DNA of 64,000 bases from CBDAPU01 sp965198875 (lineage in GTDB: Bacteria; Pseudomonadota; Gammaproteobacteria; Eutrophobiales; Eutrophobiaceae), in the NCBI GenBank assembly GCA_965198875.1, contig CBDAPU010000001.1, positions 2,232,001 through 2,296,000 of the forward strand. Direction: 5' to 3'. Below the pieces are notes generated by a model. That model was not told where the DNA came from, ran no database searches, and worked only from the letters and a program-made list of their open reading frames with translations. The position numbers and the translations under genes were made by a program. Positions 35,455 through 44,569 of the stretch are shown piece by piece (position 1 is the first letter of the stretch; every line of letters begins with the position of its first letter).

Positions 35455-36033
35455 TTATCGGATCAGCGCTTGCACTTCCCTGAACTTTTCATGGCTGGCG
35501 TCTCCTAGCCATTCAAACAGCACGGACTCCGCATCACAGACGATGACCCCCGCCCGGCGTAATCGCTGTAATGCGATCTCATAGTTTTCACGATGGCGTG
35601 AGCACACACCATCGGCGGCGATGAAGATGGTATAGCCCTGATGATACAGATCGATGGCAGTTTGCAGGACACAGACATGGGCTTCCACCCCGGCAATGAT
35701 GATCTGCTTTTTGCCGGTGGCGGCCAGATCAGGGATAAAGTTATCGGCCCCGGCGCATGAGAAACTGGTTTTCTCATAGAGCCTGACGTCGGCGGGCAGG
35801 ATTTTTTGAATATCCGGCTCTATATCACCGAGACCCTTTGGGTATTGTTCGCTGGCAAAGACCGGCACGCCCAGTTTATTGGCGGCGTTGATCAGCAGGC
35901 TCGTGTTTCTTTGCAACCTGGCGAGCACTTTTGTCGGCATCGCTGCTGTTAATCGGGTTTGAATATCGACAATCAGCAACACCGAGTCCTTTGCATCGCA
36001 CAGTGATCCGCTACTTTCGTTTGTTTTCGTCAT
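35455..36033 (-). CDS. Isochorismatase-family cysteine hydrolase
   Basis: A 192-residue hydrolase. The Asp-Lys-Cys triad is in LIVDIQTRL, YEKTSFSC and GVEAHVCVLQTA. The sequence around the Cys and ADGVCSRHRENY resemble the YcaC-like branch. Family members cleave amides such as nicotinamide or act on unknown substrates; the substrate cannot be assigned. It follows the kinase gene convergently, 52 bases apart, and runs opposite to it. Downstream of the TolC gene on the same strand, it may be co-transcribed with that gene (30 bases between). Confidence 0.85.
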   Translation of the reverse strand: MTKTNESSGSLCDAKDSVLLIVDIQTRLTAAMPTKVLARLQRNTSLLINAANKLGVPVFASEQYPKGLGDIEPDIQKILPADVRLYEKTSFSCAGADNFIPDLAATGKKQIIIAGVEAHVCVLQTAIDLYHQGYTIFIAADGVCSRHRENYEIALQRLRRAGVIVCDAESVLFEWLGDASHEKFREVQALIR

Positions 36034-36063
36034 GGGTTTCTACCTGGGGATGAGAAAAAGAGA

Positions 36064-37392
36064 TCAGTTAAGCCAGCCGTTTACGTGGGACAGATCTGCC
36101 TTTGACAGGGCGCCGGATGATTGCTTTAAGCGTAATGTGTTGAGCAGATAGTCATAACGGGCACGGGCGTAGTCTCGTCTCGCCTGGGAGGTCACCCGCT
36201 CGGCGCCAACCACATCAACCGCCGTCCTTGTGCCAACTTCAAACCCCGCCTCTGTGGCCTGTAGTGCGGTCTCGCTGGAGATGAGGGCCTGTTTCAGCGC
36301 CTTAACACGGCTGATCCCCGAGAGAACGCCGAGGTAGGCCTGGCGTGTTAGCCTCTGGGCGCTACGCTGCGCCTGCTCCAGCCGCTCCAGTTGCTCATTG
36401 AGCCGCTCATGGCTCTCCCGCACGCGCGAGCTTACCCGTCCCCCCTGGAATATGGGCACATTCAGCTCAAGGCCGAAAGCCGTATCGGTGCTTTCAAATG
36501 CACCAAAACGCCCCCCCGTTTTATTAAACGAATGACGGGCGATAACATCGACCGTGGGCAGATGCCCTGCAAGCTGCCGTTTGATCTCCTTGCGCGCCGT
36601 ATCAACAGCATGTTGGGATGCGAGAATACTTAAGTTTTGCGCCAGCGCCGTGTGCGTCCAGACGTCAATGTCAGCCGGTTGCGGGCTGAGCAACGGCATC
36701 ATCTCACCCAGCATGGAGAGATCGGTCATATACTCACCGGTGATCTCCCGTAATGCCTCCTGGGCATTGTCGATGTTGTTTTTCGCTTCAATCTCTTCTG
36801 CAAAAGCGCGGTCATAACCTGCCTGTGCTTCCTGTACATCGGTGATCGCCGTGAGCCCCACATCAAAACGTTGCCTGGCCTGCTCAAGTTGCCTGCTGAG
36901 TGATTTTTTTTCCGCCTGCGCGAAACTCAGATTGTCATAGGCGGCGAGTACATCGAAATAGGTCTCGGTAGTGCGGATGATTAAATCCTGCTCTGCCGCC
37001 AGTAGTTCTGCATCCGCCTGTTTTATACGGCTACCTGACTGCAGATATTGAACAATTCGCTCTCCCCTGAAAAGGGGTTGTGACACATTCAGGCTGTAGC
37101 TATGGCTATTAAAACTCACTTCCCCCGATCTACCCAGCATTGCCGCTGTAATGTCCTGATCGTTGCTGAATGTATTGGCGCTGAAGGCAACGGCAGGCAG
37201 CAGTTGTGAGAGGGCCTGGGGTCGTTGCTCCAGCACCGCCCGCTGTGCTGCCGCCACCTGCCGGTATTGTGGGTCGCGGCCTTGCGCCAGTTCATACACG
37301 TCCAACAGGTCAACCGCACGGGCGGGGGAGATAAGAAAGGATAGCGAAATGAACAACAAAGAGAGGGTGTTTCGGATCAGTAACGGGTTCAT
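36064..37392 (-). CDS. TolC-family outer-membrane efflux protein
   Basis: A 442-residue protein with a signal peptide cleaved after ARA (residue 26). The mature part carries two long helical repeats with family motifs LAQGRDPQYR, FSANTFSN, ETYFDVLAAYDNL, RQRFDVGLTAITDVQEA and RTAVDVVGAERV, as in type I secretion/efflux outer-membrane channels. It forms the exit channel for drug or protein export with an inner-membrane pump. No pump genes are near, so it may serve several systems, as TolC does. The neighbours upstream (broken rhodanese, PCM-type methyltransferase) are in the order usual for gammaproteobacteria. Confidence 0.9.
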   Translation of the reverse strand: MNPLLIRNTLSLLFISLSFLISPARAVDLLDVYELAQGRDPQYRQVAAAQRAVLEQRPQALSQLLPAVAFSANTFSNDQDITAAMLGRSGEVSFNSHSYSLNVSQPLFRGERIVQYLQSGSRIKQADAELLAAEQDLIIRTTETYFDVLAAYDNLSFAQAEKKSLSRQLEQARQRFDVGLTAITDVQEAQAGYDRAFAEEIEAKNNIDNAQEALREITGEYMTDLSMLGEMMPLLSPQPADIDVWTHTALAQNLSILASQHAVDTARKEIKRQLAGHLPTVDVIARHSFNKTGGRFGAFESTDTAFGLELNVPIFQGGRVSSRVRESHERLNEQLERLEQAQRSAQRLTRQAYLGVLSGISRVKALKQALISSETALQATEAGFEVGTRTAVDVVGAERVTSQARRDYARARYDYLLNTLRLKQSSGALSKADLSHVNGWLN

Positions 37393-37424
37393 ATTAATTT
37401 TAAGGCTTCCCTTGTGATAGATAT

Positions 37425-37744
37425 TTAATATCGGGGCATGTTGTTATCTACTCGCCCGCCCCGGGCGGCAATACCGCCTTGCAGGTTAGGCGGATCCCCA
37501 AAGCCGATTGGCTCCAGGTAGCCGCCAACCGGAAGGCTACGCATGCCATGATGGCGGATGAGGGCCGTCTTTGATCTGGGGCGAGTTCGGGGCGCCGCGC
37601 TGTGATCGCCCCCGGGGGATATGGATTGAACCTGATATTCGGCACATGTCAAACTCTGAAGGCTCGCGCACATCTAAGGAGAACCAGGCCTGGTGCGTGA
37701 TGATGTAATGCTGGACTAAATTGCTCAGGGCTGATGTTTTCCAT
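37425..37744 (-). pseudogene. Rhodanese-like protein, broken by frameshifts
   Basis: On the minus strand from an ATG at 37744 the frames in succession give MENISPEQFSPALHHHAPG, then (frame change) DVREPSEFDMCRISGSIHIP, then (frame change) AITARRPELAPDQRR, then (frame change) IRHHGMRSLPVGGYLE and NLQGGI to MPRY at 37425. This is a one-domain rhodanese of about 105 residues with at least three frame changes. The catalytic Cys of the active loop (family CHHGMRS) is replaced by Arg. The gene between the PCM-type methyltransferase and tolC is a rhodanese in many gammaproteobacteria, which supports the call. Confidence 0.85.
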
Positions 37745-37759
37745 TGTAGCGAGTTAAAA

Positions 37760-38434
37760 TTAAAACGCAAACTTATCCGCTGAGGGGGCGCCGATAAGCG
37801 GTAGCACGTCGGTTTCGAATAATATCTCTTTTTTGACCGCATTCTCACCTTCTCGCATAGACAGTCTCGCCTGCATAAGCGGTGATACGCCGATGATGCT
37901 GAATAAGCGACCGCCGGGGTTCAGTTGCCTGATTAGATTATCGTCAAGCTCCGCCATGGAACCGGTAACCACGATCACATCGTAGGGGGCCTGTTGCGCC
38001 CAGCCGTTGATCCCGTCACCGACCAGCATCTCGGCATTGTCAATGCCCAGCCTTTTTAGTTTCGATAGGGCGGACTGGCTAAAGTCCGGGAAGATATCAA
38101 CGCTATAGACATAGGCGCATGCGCTCGCCAACAACGCGGTTAAATAGGCGCAACCAGTACCGATCTCCAACACCGTATCAGTGGGTTTCAGGGCCAGACT
38201 CTGGATGATGCGGGCCTCCATTTTAGGAGAAAACGTATACTGCCCATGACCCAGCGGTATCTGGGTATCAACAAAAGCGATGTTTCTGTGTTGCGCCGGG
38301 ATAAAATCTTCTCTGTGAATAGCGGCGATCAGATCCAGGGTGTGTTGATCCAGCACTTCCCAGGTGCGGATCTGCTGCTCGATCATCGTGTGGCGGGCCG
38401 CTTCAAAGTCCATTGTCGCTATCATCTTCATCAT
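37760..38434 (-). CDS. Protein-L-isoaspartate O-methyltransferase family protein
   Basis: A 224-residue SAM-dependent methyltransferase. Motifs typical of the PCM family: EDFIPAQHRNIAF near residue 40, GQYTFSPKMEARI, the SAM loop VLEIGTGCAYLTALLA, and NPGGRLFSIIG. The family repairs isoaspartyl residues. This branch, found next to tolC, has a variant SGS-type region (GHGQYTFSPKM), so its substrate may differ. Its start may be the ATG at 38434 or one 21 bases later (MDFEAARHTM). It reads toward the broken rhodanese and TolC genes. Confidence 0.85.
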   Translation of the reverse strand: MMKMIATMDFEAARHTMIEQQIRTWEVLDQHTLDLIAAIHREDFIPAQHRNIAFVDTQIPLGHGQYTFSPKMEARIIQSLALKPTDTVLEIGTGCAYLTALLASACAYVYSVDIFPDFSQSALSKLKRLGIDNAEMLVGDGINGWAQQAPYDVIVVTGSMAELDDNLIRQLNPGGRLFSIIGVSPLMQARLSMREGENAVKKEILFETDVLPLIGAPSADKFAF

Positions 38435-38815
38435 CTATCTCTGTGCCAGCTTATCTTAAAGCGCATAGGAATGCTGCTCTGCACCGCCAGTTAATATCAG
38501 GTTGATAGGGAAAATCAAGTATCCAGCGGCTTATATTTTGCCGATATTGGACGGCGCCGACTTGGCGTCTGTTTGTATTTTAAGCCGGTTAAATAGCCGT
38601 GATTGTACTACAAAGTTAAGCGGAGCCGGTTGCTTATCTGGCGGGATAAAAGTAGTGCAATATAAAGTAGTGGAATAAAAATGCTATCATATCCTCTTCA
38701 TGAGTGCAGCCAGGGGCATGGGCTCGGCGTGTCCTTTTAGAGCCTCCCCCGGTTTATAGCGGTGAGGTTAAGGGAGCATGGCGTTAGTGCGCTCAACACC
38801 AACAGGAGATGATTT
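38435..38815. other. Divergent intergenic region upstream of thiC
   Basis: About 380 bases separating thiC from the divergent methyltransferase gene, AT-rich near 38640-38700. I looked for a TPP riboswitch (CTGAGA and the AACCTGATCTGG block) and did not find it. A hairpin-rich stretch at 38705-38790 could be regulatory, but no family is recognised. Confidence 0.5.
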
Positions 38816-40690
38816 ATGAGTTTTGATACATTTCAAAGCGACAAGGCAAAAGTCGACGCAAAGGCGAGAGAGCCCTTCCCGGGTTCCAGGAAGGTTTATA
38901 TCGCCGGCTCCCGTGCTGATATACAGGTGCCCATGCGGGAGATCACCTGTCACAACACGGTCACATCCTCAGGGGTGGAAAAAAACCCGGCTATCACCGT
39001 GTATGACGCCTCCGGCGCCTATACCGACCCAGAGGCGGATATTGATATACGCAAAGGTTTATCGGCATTGAGAGGGGGCTGGATAGAAGAGAGAGGTGAC
39101 ACGCAACCACTGTCGGAGCTAACGTCAACCTATGGTCATGGTCGGCTAACGGATCCGGGTTTGGCCGGCCTGCGTTTTCTTAACTGCAAGGCGCCCCGAA
39201 GGGCACGGCCTGATCAGAATGTGACGCAAATGCACTATGCAAAAAAAGGCGTGATCACACCTGAGATGGAGTTTATCGCCCTACGCGAGAACCAGCGTTT
39301 GAATGAATGTGCTGATCCCGGGCTACTGAGGCGACACAAAGGCGCGCCGTTTGGCGCACATATTCCAGATCACATCACCCCTGAGTTTGTGCGCTCGGAA
39401 GTGGCCGCAGGCAGAGCCATCATCCCGGCCAACATCAATCATCCGGAAACCGAGCCCATGATCATAGGGCGCAATTTCCTGGTGAAAATCAACGCCAATA
39501 TCGGCAATTCAGCGGTGAGCTCTTCGATTGCCGAGGAAGTGGAGAAGATGACCTGGGCCATTCGCTGGGGGGCCGATACGGTGATGGACCTCTCTACAGG
39601 CAAGCACATCCATGAGACCCGGGAATGGATAGTGAGAAACTCACCGGTGCCGGTGGGCACAGTCCCCATTTATCAGGCCCTGGAAAAAGTCAATGGCAAG
39701 GCCGAAGAGCTGAGCTGGGAAATATATAAAGACACGTTAATCGAGCAGGCTGAGCAGGGCGTGGATTATTTCACCATACATGCCGGTGTGCGCCTGGCCT
39801 ATATCCCGCTAACCGCAAACAGGATCACCGGGATCGTATCACGGGGCGGTTCCATTCTCGCCAAATGGTGTCTGGCCCATCATCAGGAGAATTTTCTCTA
39901 TACCCATTTTGAAGAGATCTGCGAGATTATGCGCGCCTATGACGTCTCTTTCTCACTGGGTGATGGATTAAGACCGGGCTCTATCGCTGACGCCAATGAT
40001 GCGGCCCAGTTCGCCGAACTCAAGACACTGGGCGAGCTGACGAAAATCGCCTGGCGAGAGGATGTGCAGGTGATGATCGAAGGCCCTGGCCATGTTCCGA
40101 TGCAGTTAATCCGGGAGAATATGGACAAGGAGCTTGATAGCTGCTCGGGAGCGCCATTTTATACCCTGGGCCCGTTAACGACAGATATCGCACCGGGTTA
40201 TGATCACATCACATCGGCCATCGGTGCGGCCATGATAGGCTGGTATGGAACGGCCATGTTGTGTTATGTGACGCCCAAAGAGCATCTGGGGTTGCCTGAC
40301 AAGGATGACGTCAAAGATGGCATCCTGGCCTATAAAATCGCCGCCCATGCCGCCGATTTAGCCAAAGGCCATCCTGCCGCGCAGCTCAGGGACAATGCCC
40401 TGTCCAGGGCACGGTTTGAGTTTCGCTGGGAAGATCAGTTTAACTTGGCGCTGGACCCCGATAAGGCAAAGGCATTTCATGATCAAACCTTGCCGAAGGA
40501 GGCCCACAAGGTGGCGCATTTTTGCTCTATGTGCGGCCCTAACTTCTGCTCAATGAAGATCACCCAGGATGTGCGCGACTACGCCAGGCAGCAGGGGATC
40601 CATGACATGGATGAGGCGATGAGCAAAGGGCTGGACGACATGGCGGCGCAGTTCAGGCAACAGGGGAGTGAGATCTATAACAAGATCTAG
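38816..40690 (+). CDS. thiC: Phosphomethylpyrimidine synthase (HMP-P synthase)
   Basis: A 624-residue radical SAM enzyme converting aminoimidazole ribotide to HMP-phosphate in thiamine synthesis. Signatures: NITPEF-type start of the core (DHITPEFVRSEVAAGRAIIP), NFLVKINANIGNSAV, TVMDLSTGKHIHETREWI, EGPGHVPMQ, and the C-terminal iron-sulfur motif CSMCGPNFCSM (CxxCxxxxC). The ATG at 38816 follows AGGAGA. It is monocistronic here, with a hairpin after the stop, and is the only thiamine gene in the window. Confidence 0.97.
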   Translation: MSFDTFQSDKAKVDAKAREPFPGSRKVYIAGSRADIQVPMREITCHNTVTSSGVEKNPAITVYDASGAYTDPEADIDIRKGLSALRGGWIEERGDTQPLSELTSTYGHGRLTDPGLAGLRFLNCKAPRRARPDQNVTQMHYAKKGVITPEMEFIALRENQRLNECADPGLLRRHKGAPFGAHIPDHITPEFVRSEVAAGRAIIPANINHPETEPMIIGRNFLVKINANIGNSAVSSSIAEEVEKMTWAIRWGADTVMDLSTGKHIHETREWIVRNSPVPVGTVPIYQALEKVNGKAEELSWEIYKDTLIEQAEQGVDYFTIHAGVRLAYIPLTANRITGIVSRGGSILAKWCLAHHQENFLYTHFEEICEIMRAYDVSFSLGDGLRPGSIADANDAAQFAELKTLGELTKIAWREDVQVMIEGPGHVPMQLIRENMDKELDSCSGAPFYTLGPLTTDIAPGYDHITSAIGAAMIGWYGTAMLCYVTPKEHLGLPDKDDVKDGILAYKIAAHAADLAKGHPAAQLRDNALSRARFEFRWEDQFNLALDPDKAKAFHDQTLPKEAHKVAHFCSMCGPNFCSMKITQDVRDYARQQGIHDMDEAMSKGLDDMAAQFRQQGSEIYNKI

Positions 40691-40728
40691 GGAACATCCC
40701 CGCTCATCACCCTGTCCGTCAACGCAAG

Positions 40729-40776
40729 GCCCGCAAGCCGTGTTCAATGCCCATGCCATGATCATGCTTGCGGGTC
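40729..40776 (+). terminator. Probable terminator after thiC
   Basis: CCCGCAAGC at 40730 pairs with GCTTGCGGG at 40766 (nine pairs) around a long loop of about 27 bases, followed by TCTTTC. It lies 40 bases after the thiC stop. The T-run is weak, so the strength is uncertain. Confidence 0.5.
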
Positions 40777-40798
40777 TTTCTGTGGATGTGCGCTTTGC

Positions 40799-43429
40799 AT
40801 GATCGACTTTGATCGCTTAATTGCCTCATCAGCCAACCCTGAGATGGCGGCGCGCAGACTGGAGCACATGCGTGAAGATGCAGCGCTTCGTCATGAAATC
40901 GACGCCTTGTCCGAGGATATCGCTACCGATTTCATTCATATCATTGGCTACTCGCGGTTTTTATTTCACTTTATGTGTCGGCGCCCGCCAGCGCTTCGTC
41001 TGCTGGGTTCGCCGTTCTCCCCTGCAAAAGCGCCGCTCGGCCCTGTGGAGGGGTTTGCGCCGTTACGTCGGTATAAGTATGAGCAGTTGCTGAAGATCAC
41101 CTGGATGGATATATCCAATTCATACCCCTACGGCGCCGTCCTGCATTGCCTCAGTATGCTGGCCGATAGCATCATAAAAAAAGCATTCCAGATCGCATTC
41201 GCCCGGTATGATAAAAGCGATAATCAACACAAGTTAGATGAGCTCATCAGTGTGTTTGCCCTGGGGAAGCTGGGAGCCTGCGAATTAAATTATAGCTCGG
41301 ATGTTGATTTGATATTCGCCGGGGTAAATTATGATGAGATAAAAACAGCGCCGCACCCATTACAGCAACAGCTATTCAATGGGATCAGGCATTTAACCCG
41401 ATGTCTGGAAGAGCGCACGGATGCAGGGTTTTTATACCGGGTGGACTTAAAACTGCGCCCCTGGGGGAGAAGTGGGCCCTTATTCCTGTCTGTGGATGAG
41501 ACGGAGAATTATTATGCAACCAGTAAAGAGACCTGGGATCGCCTGGCCTGGTTACGGGCGAGAGCCCTCGCCGGCAGTGAGAAAATCGGCGCCCAGTTGT
41601 TGACGCAGATGCAGCCTTTCATATTCATGCGCTCATTAAGCACCACCGATCTGGAGCGTTTCATCGTCATAAAGGAAGAGATGGCGAAGGTAAGAGCATG
41701 TGAAGGCCAATGGCATGTGAAGCTGGGGCAGGGCGGTATTCGGGATATTGAGTTTTTTATGCAGATACTGCAGCTCGTCAATGCGGGCAAACACGCCGAG
41801 TTAAGGCATACCAACACGTTAGCCATTTTAAGGGAATTGCAACAACTGGGTTTTATTCGCCAACAGGAAAAAGAGGAAATAAACAGCGCCTATCTGTTTT
41901 TGCGCCGTCTGGAGAACCGCTTGCAAATGGTGGATGAACAACAAACACATACCTTGCCGGATGATGCGCCAAGCAGGCTGATCATAGCCCGTTCCTTAAA
42001 GATCGGCGGGCATTCAGATGATGAGGTGTTAGCGCATTTTGAACACCAGTTAGCCACCCATCGGGCAATCGCAGCGAAATACTTTGCACAGATCCTGCCG
42101 GCCCCAAAGGGGAAAAGCGCATCTCCCTCTGAGCAGACAGCGACTACCTTTAACCAGGCCTGGAATCGGGCGCAGGCGGAGGCCAGCTATACCCGCTGGC
42201 TCGAACTCTGTGATAAACAAAAATGGGGGGACAGACCCAGAGATAAAAACCTGCTGATCAATATCTTTGGCGCCAGTTGGTATTTTACACGTTATATATT
42301 TTTTCGTGGCTATGAGATCACCGAGTTGATCGATCATTACCGGGATACATCCCTGGATGCACAATCCATCAGTGAAAGTCTAAGGGTGAGTAATTTCGCA
42401 CAGGATCGGGAGCAGGGTTTGAAAGTTCTCTCTTCCGTTAAGAACCAATGGATGTTGTTGGTTTTAATTCAATACTTGCAGGATGAGATAAACCAGGCCC
42501 AATTAGAAAAAAATCTGACCCTCCTGGCCGAATGCGTTTTTACGGCGTTGATGGAATTGATAGCGGATCCCGATACGCCTTTGTTTAGAGATGTAGCCGT
42601 ATTGGCCATGGGCAGAACGGCTGGCGATGAAATGACATTCGGATCCGATCTGGATCTGATTTTTTTATGCAAGACACAATCAATGGAAGAGACCGGCGCG
42701 CTTTTCGGCCAGATCCAGCGATTACTGCGTTGTTTGGCTGGCGTATCGCCTGCGGGCTTATTATATGAAGTGGATATGCGTCTACGACCCCATGGCACCG
42801 CCGGCTCATTGATCACCTCGGTATCGTCTTTTCTGGCATATCATAACTCCGAGAGAGCGATATGGGAGAGACAGATGATGACTCGTTGCCGACCCATTTA
42901 TGACCCCCAGGGGATCGGCCATGAGGCCATGGAGCGGATCGCAACATCTGTTTATGGGGGATATGATATTGAAAAATTGAGAGTGGACATAGCGGGCATA
43001 CGCAAGCGAGTTGAGAAGGAACTGGGCAGGCCGGCGAATCGATATGACATTAAAAGAGGCGCCGGAGGGCTGATGGATATTGACTTTATCACCCACTTCC
43101 TGCAACTGGCGAAGGGTCAATCTCACAGTGAATTACAGGTCTCCAGCACCCGGGCTGCGTTAAGGCTATTATCGGATCGGCATTATCTGGATCTTGAGGA
43201 TGCGAGCTTTTTGCTGACGGCCTATGATTTTCTAAAGAAGATGGAGATGATCATGCGTTTAATTGATCTGAAATCGATCAGCGCCATTTCATCTTCGCAT
43301 AAACAAAATGTGGTTTTATCCAGAGCCATGGGGTTTGGTGAAGATCACACCAAAGAATTGATGCGTGAATATCTGCAGATAACGAAAAAGACCAGGGAGA
43401 TATTCACCCGGATTGTCGCAACCTTATAA
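40799..43429 (+). CDS. glnE: Glutamine synthetase adenylyltransferase/deadenylase
   Basis: An 876-residue bifunctional enzyme that adenylylates and deadenylylates glutamine synthetase in response to PII. Two nucleotidyltransferase domains are visible: the first with ALGKLGACELNYSSDVDLIF, the second with AMGRTAGDEMTFGSDLDLIF, each followed by an R-rich helical segment. GQGGIRDIEFF and KRGAGGLMDIDFITHF are the family repeats. It is about 70 residues shorter than E. coli GlnE (946), with a shorter N-terminal region, but both active sites are complete. The ATG at 40799 is taken because the preceding terminator hairpin ends just upstream. Confidence 0.95.
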   Translation: MIDFDRLIASSANPEMAARRLEHMREDAALRHEIDALSEDIATDFIHIIGYSRFLFHFMCRRPPALRLLGSPFSPAKAPLGPVEGFAPLRRYKYEQLLKITWMDISNSYPYGAVLHCLSMLADSIIKKAFQIAFARYDKSDNQHKLDELISVFALGKLGACELNYSSDVDLIFAGVNYDEIKTAPHPLQQQLFNGIRHLTRCLEERTDAGFLYRVDLKLRPWGRSGPLFLSVDETENYYATSKETWDRLAWLRARALAGSEKIGAQLLTQMQPFIFMRSLSTTDLERFIVIKEEMAKVRACEGQWHVKLGQGGIRDIEFFMQILQLVNAGKHAELRHTNTLAILRELQQLGFIRQQEKEEINSAYLFLRRLENRLQMVDEQQTHTLPDDAPSRLIIARSLKIGGHSDDEVLAHFEHQLATHRAIAAKYFAQILPAPKGKSASPSEQTATTFNQAWNRAQAEASYTRWLELCDKQKWGDRPRDKNLLINIFGASWYFTRYIFFRGYEITELIDHYRDTSLDAQSISESLRVSNFAQDREQGLKVLSSVKNQWMLLVLIQYLQDEINQAQLEKNLTLLAECVFTALMELIADPDTPLFRDVAVLAMGRTAGDEMTFGSDLDLIFLCKTQSMEETGALFGQIQRLLRCLAGVSPAGLLYEVDMRLRPHGTAGSLITSVSSFLAYHNSERAIWERQMMTRCRPIYDPQGIGHEAMERIATSVYGGYDIEKLRVDIAGIRKRVEKELGRPANRYDIKRGAGGLMDIDFITHFLQLAKGQSHSELQVSSTRAALRLLSDRHYLDLEDASFLLTAYDFLKKMEMIMRLIDLKSISAISSSHKQNVVLSRAMGFGEDHTKELMREYLQITKKTREIFTRIVATL

Positions 43430-43564
43430 CAGGCAGAAATTGCCAGAGACAGGCACAGTCTGAGGGCGGCGGCCTGGCCTCATATCGGCGGTTCATTGCC
43501 CTTGCTCCGGGGCGCCGAGGACGGGCTCGATGGCCTGTCTTCTGACTTCTGAATATGGCCGGTG

Positions 43565-44569
43565 TTAATCGGGGATGGCCTCACAGGGGAAGAGCTTCTC
43601 CTCCGGGATGTAGGCGAGCAAGGCGCGCTTGCAAAAAGAGAGCAACTCATCTCGCTTTGATTTTTTATAGGTGATCATGCCGTCTTTCGTTTCATGTAGC
43701 ATCGCTGCGAACAGGGTCTCTTCAGGATAAAGACGCACCATAGTTTGATAAAATGATTTTGGCAGTCGAAAACTGCCGAGACTGACCGAGTGCAATCGTC
43801 CAGGATCGATTTGCCTGAAGATCTGTTTGAAAAGCATGGCGTATTGCTCTACCGCATCTTCATGATAAATCAGCGGGTCGAAACGCAGTCCAATTTGCCA
43901 GCCCTGTGATTGCAACTGTTTCAGTGCATGGAGTCTTTTCAATACCGATGGCGCTTTATGCTCTATTTTTCTCGCCACTTCATCAGGCGTGAGAGTGTAG
44001 GCGATAACGGCGTTTTTTATGGGCTCTATGGATAGCAGCGAGCGGATCTGCGTGCTCTTGGTACGCAATTCCAGCAGGGCGTTGGGGTATCGCCCAAAGA
44101 CCGGCAGGCATTCCCTGAGAAAATGCGTCACCGGCTCCAGCGCCAGGCTGTCGCAGTCATAGCCGGAGAAGAAGTGGATCGAATGATTTTTTCTCTGTGT
44201 TATTTTCTCGATAATAGCTGCGATGAAATCTTCATAGTTTATAAAAACCACATAATGTGCTGATCGATACATGCCCTGTAGAAAGCAATAACGGCAATCA
44301 TAGAGACAATTTAGCATGTGCGAGAAGTAGTAATTTTCATCGCCGCCGATGGCGTATGCAGGAGGCGCCGGCAAGATAAAGCGCTTGAACTTGCTCGCCA
44401 ATATCAGCGCCGGTTTGATTTTTTGCAGGCGAAAGTTTTGTGCCTTGCGATTGAAGATCTCCCCGTACTGCTCACATTCAGTGATGGTGGCGTTTGGGTA
44501 GCGCCGGAGTATACGCGCTACACGGGGATGGTCGATGAGGGGTTTTTCAATGTAGATATGCTCGATCAC
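43565..44569 (-). CDS. Spore photoproduct lyase-like radical SAM protein
   Basis: A 334-residue protein. The radical SAM cluster motif is CLYDCRYCFLQGM (CxxxCxxC), with YAIGGDENYYFSHMLN just before and RTKSTQIRSLL later, as in the SPL/SplB family. Spore photoproduct lyase repairs thymine dimers in spores, but relatives without spores occur widely and may repair DNA lesions or do another reaction. Its start overlaps the stop of the nucleosidase-like gene by four bases, and that gene likewise overlaps the glycosyltransferase gene, so the three are one operon. Confidence 0.8.
   Translation of the reverse strand: MIEHIYIEKPLIDHPRVARILRRYPNATITECEQYGEIFNRKAQNFRLQKIKPALILASKFKRFILPAPPAYAIGGDENYYFSHMLNCLYDCRYCFLQGMYRSAHYVVFINYEDFIAAIIEKITQRKNHSIHFFSGYDCDSLALEPVTHFLRECLPVFGRYPNALLELRTKSTQIRSLLSIEPIKNAVIAYTLTPDEVARKIEHKAPSVLKRLHALKQLQSQGWQIGLRFDPLIYHEDAVEQYAMLFKQIFRQIDPGRLHSVSLGSFRLPKSFYQTMVRLYPEETLFAAMLHETKDGMITYKKSKRDELLSFCKRALLAYIPEEKLFPCEAIPD

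Noticed and set aside
38700..38815. TPP riboswitch upstream of thiC
   Set aside because: The expected conserved blocks (CTGAGA, AACCTGATCTGG-type) were not found on reading the leader; only a generic hairpin-rich stretch is present.
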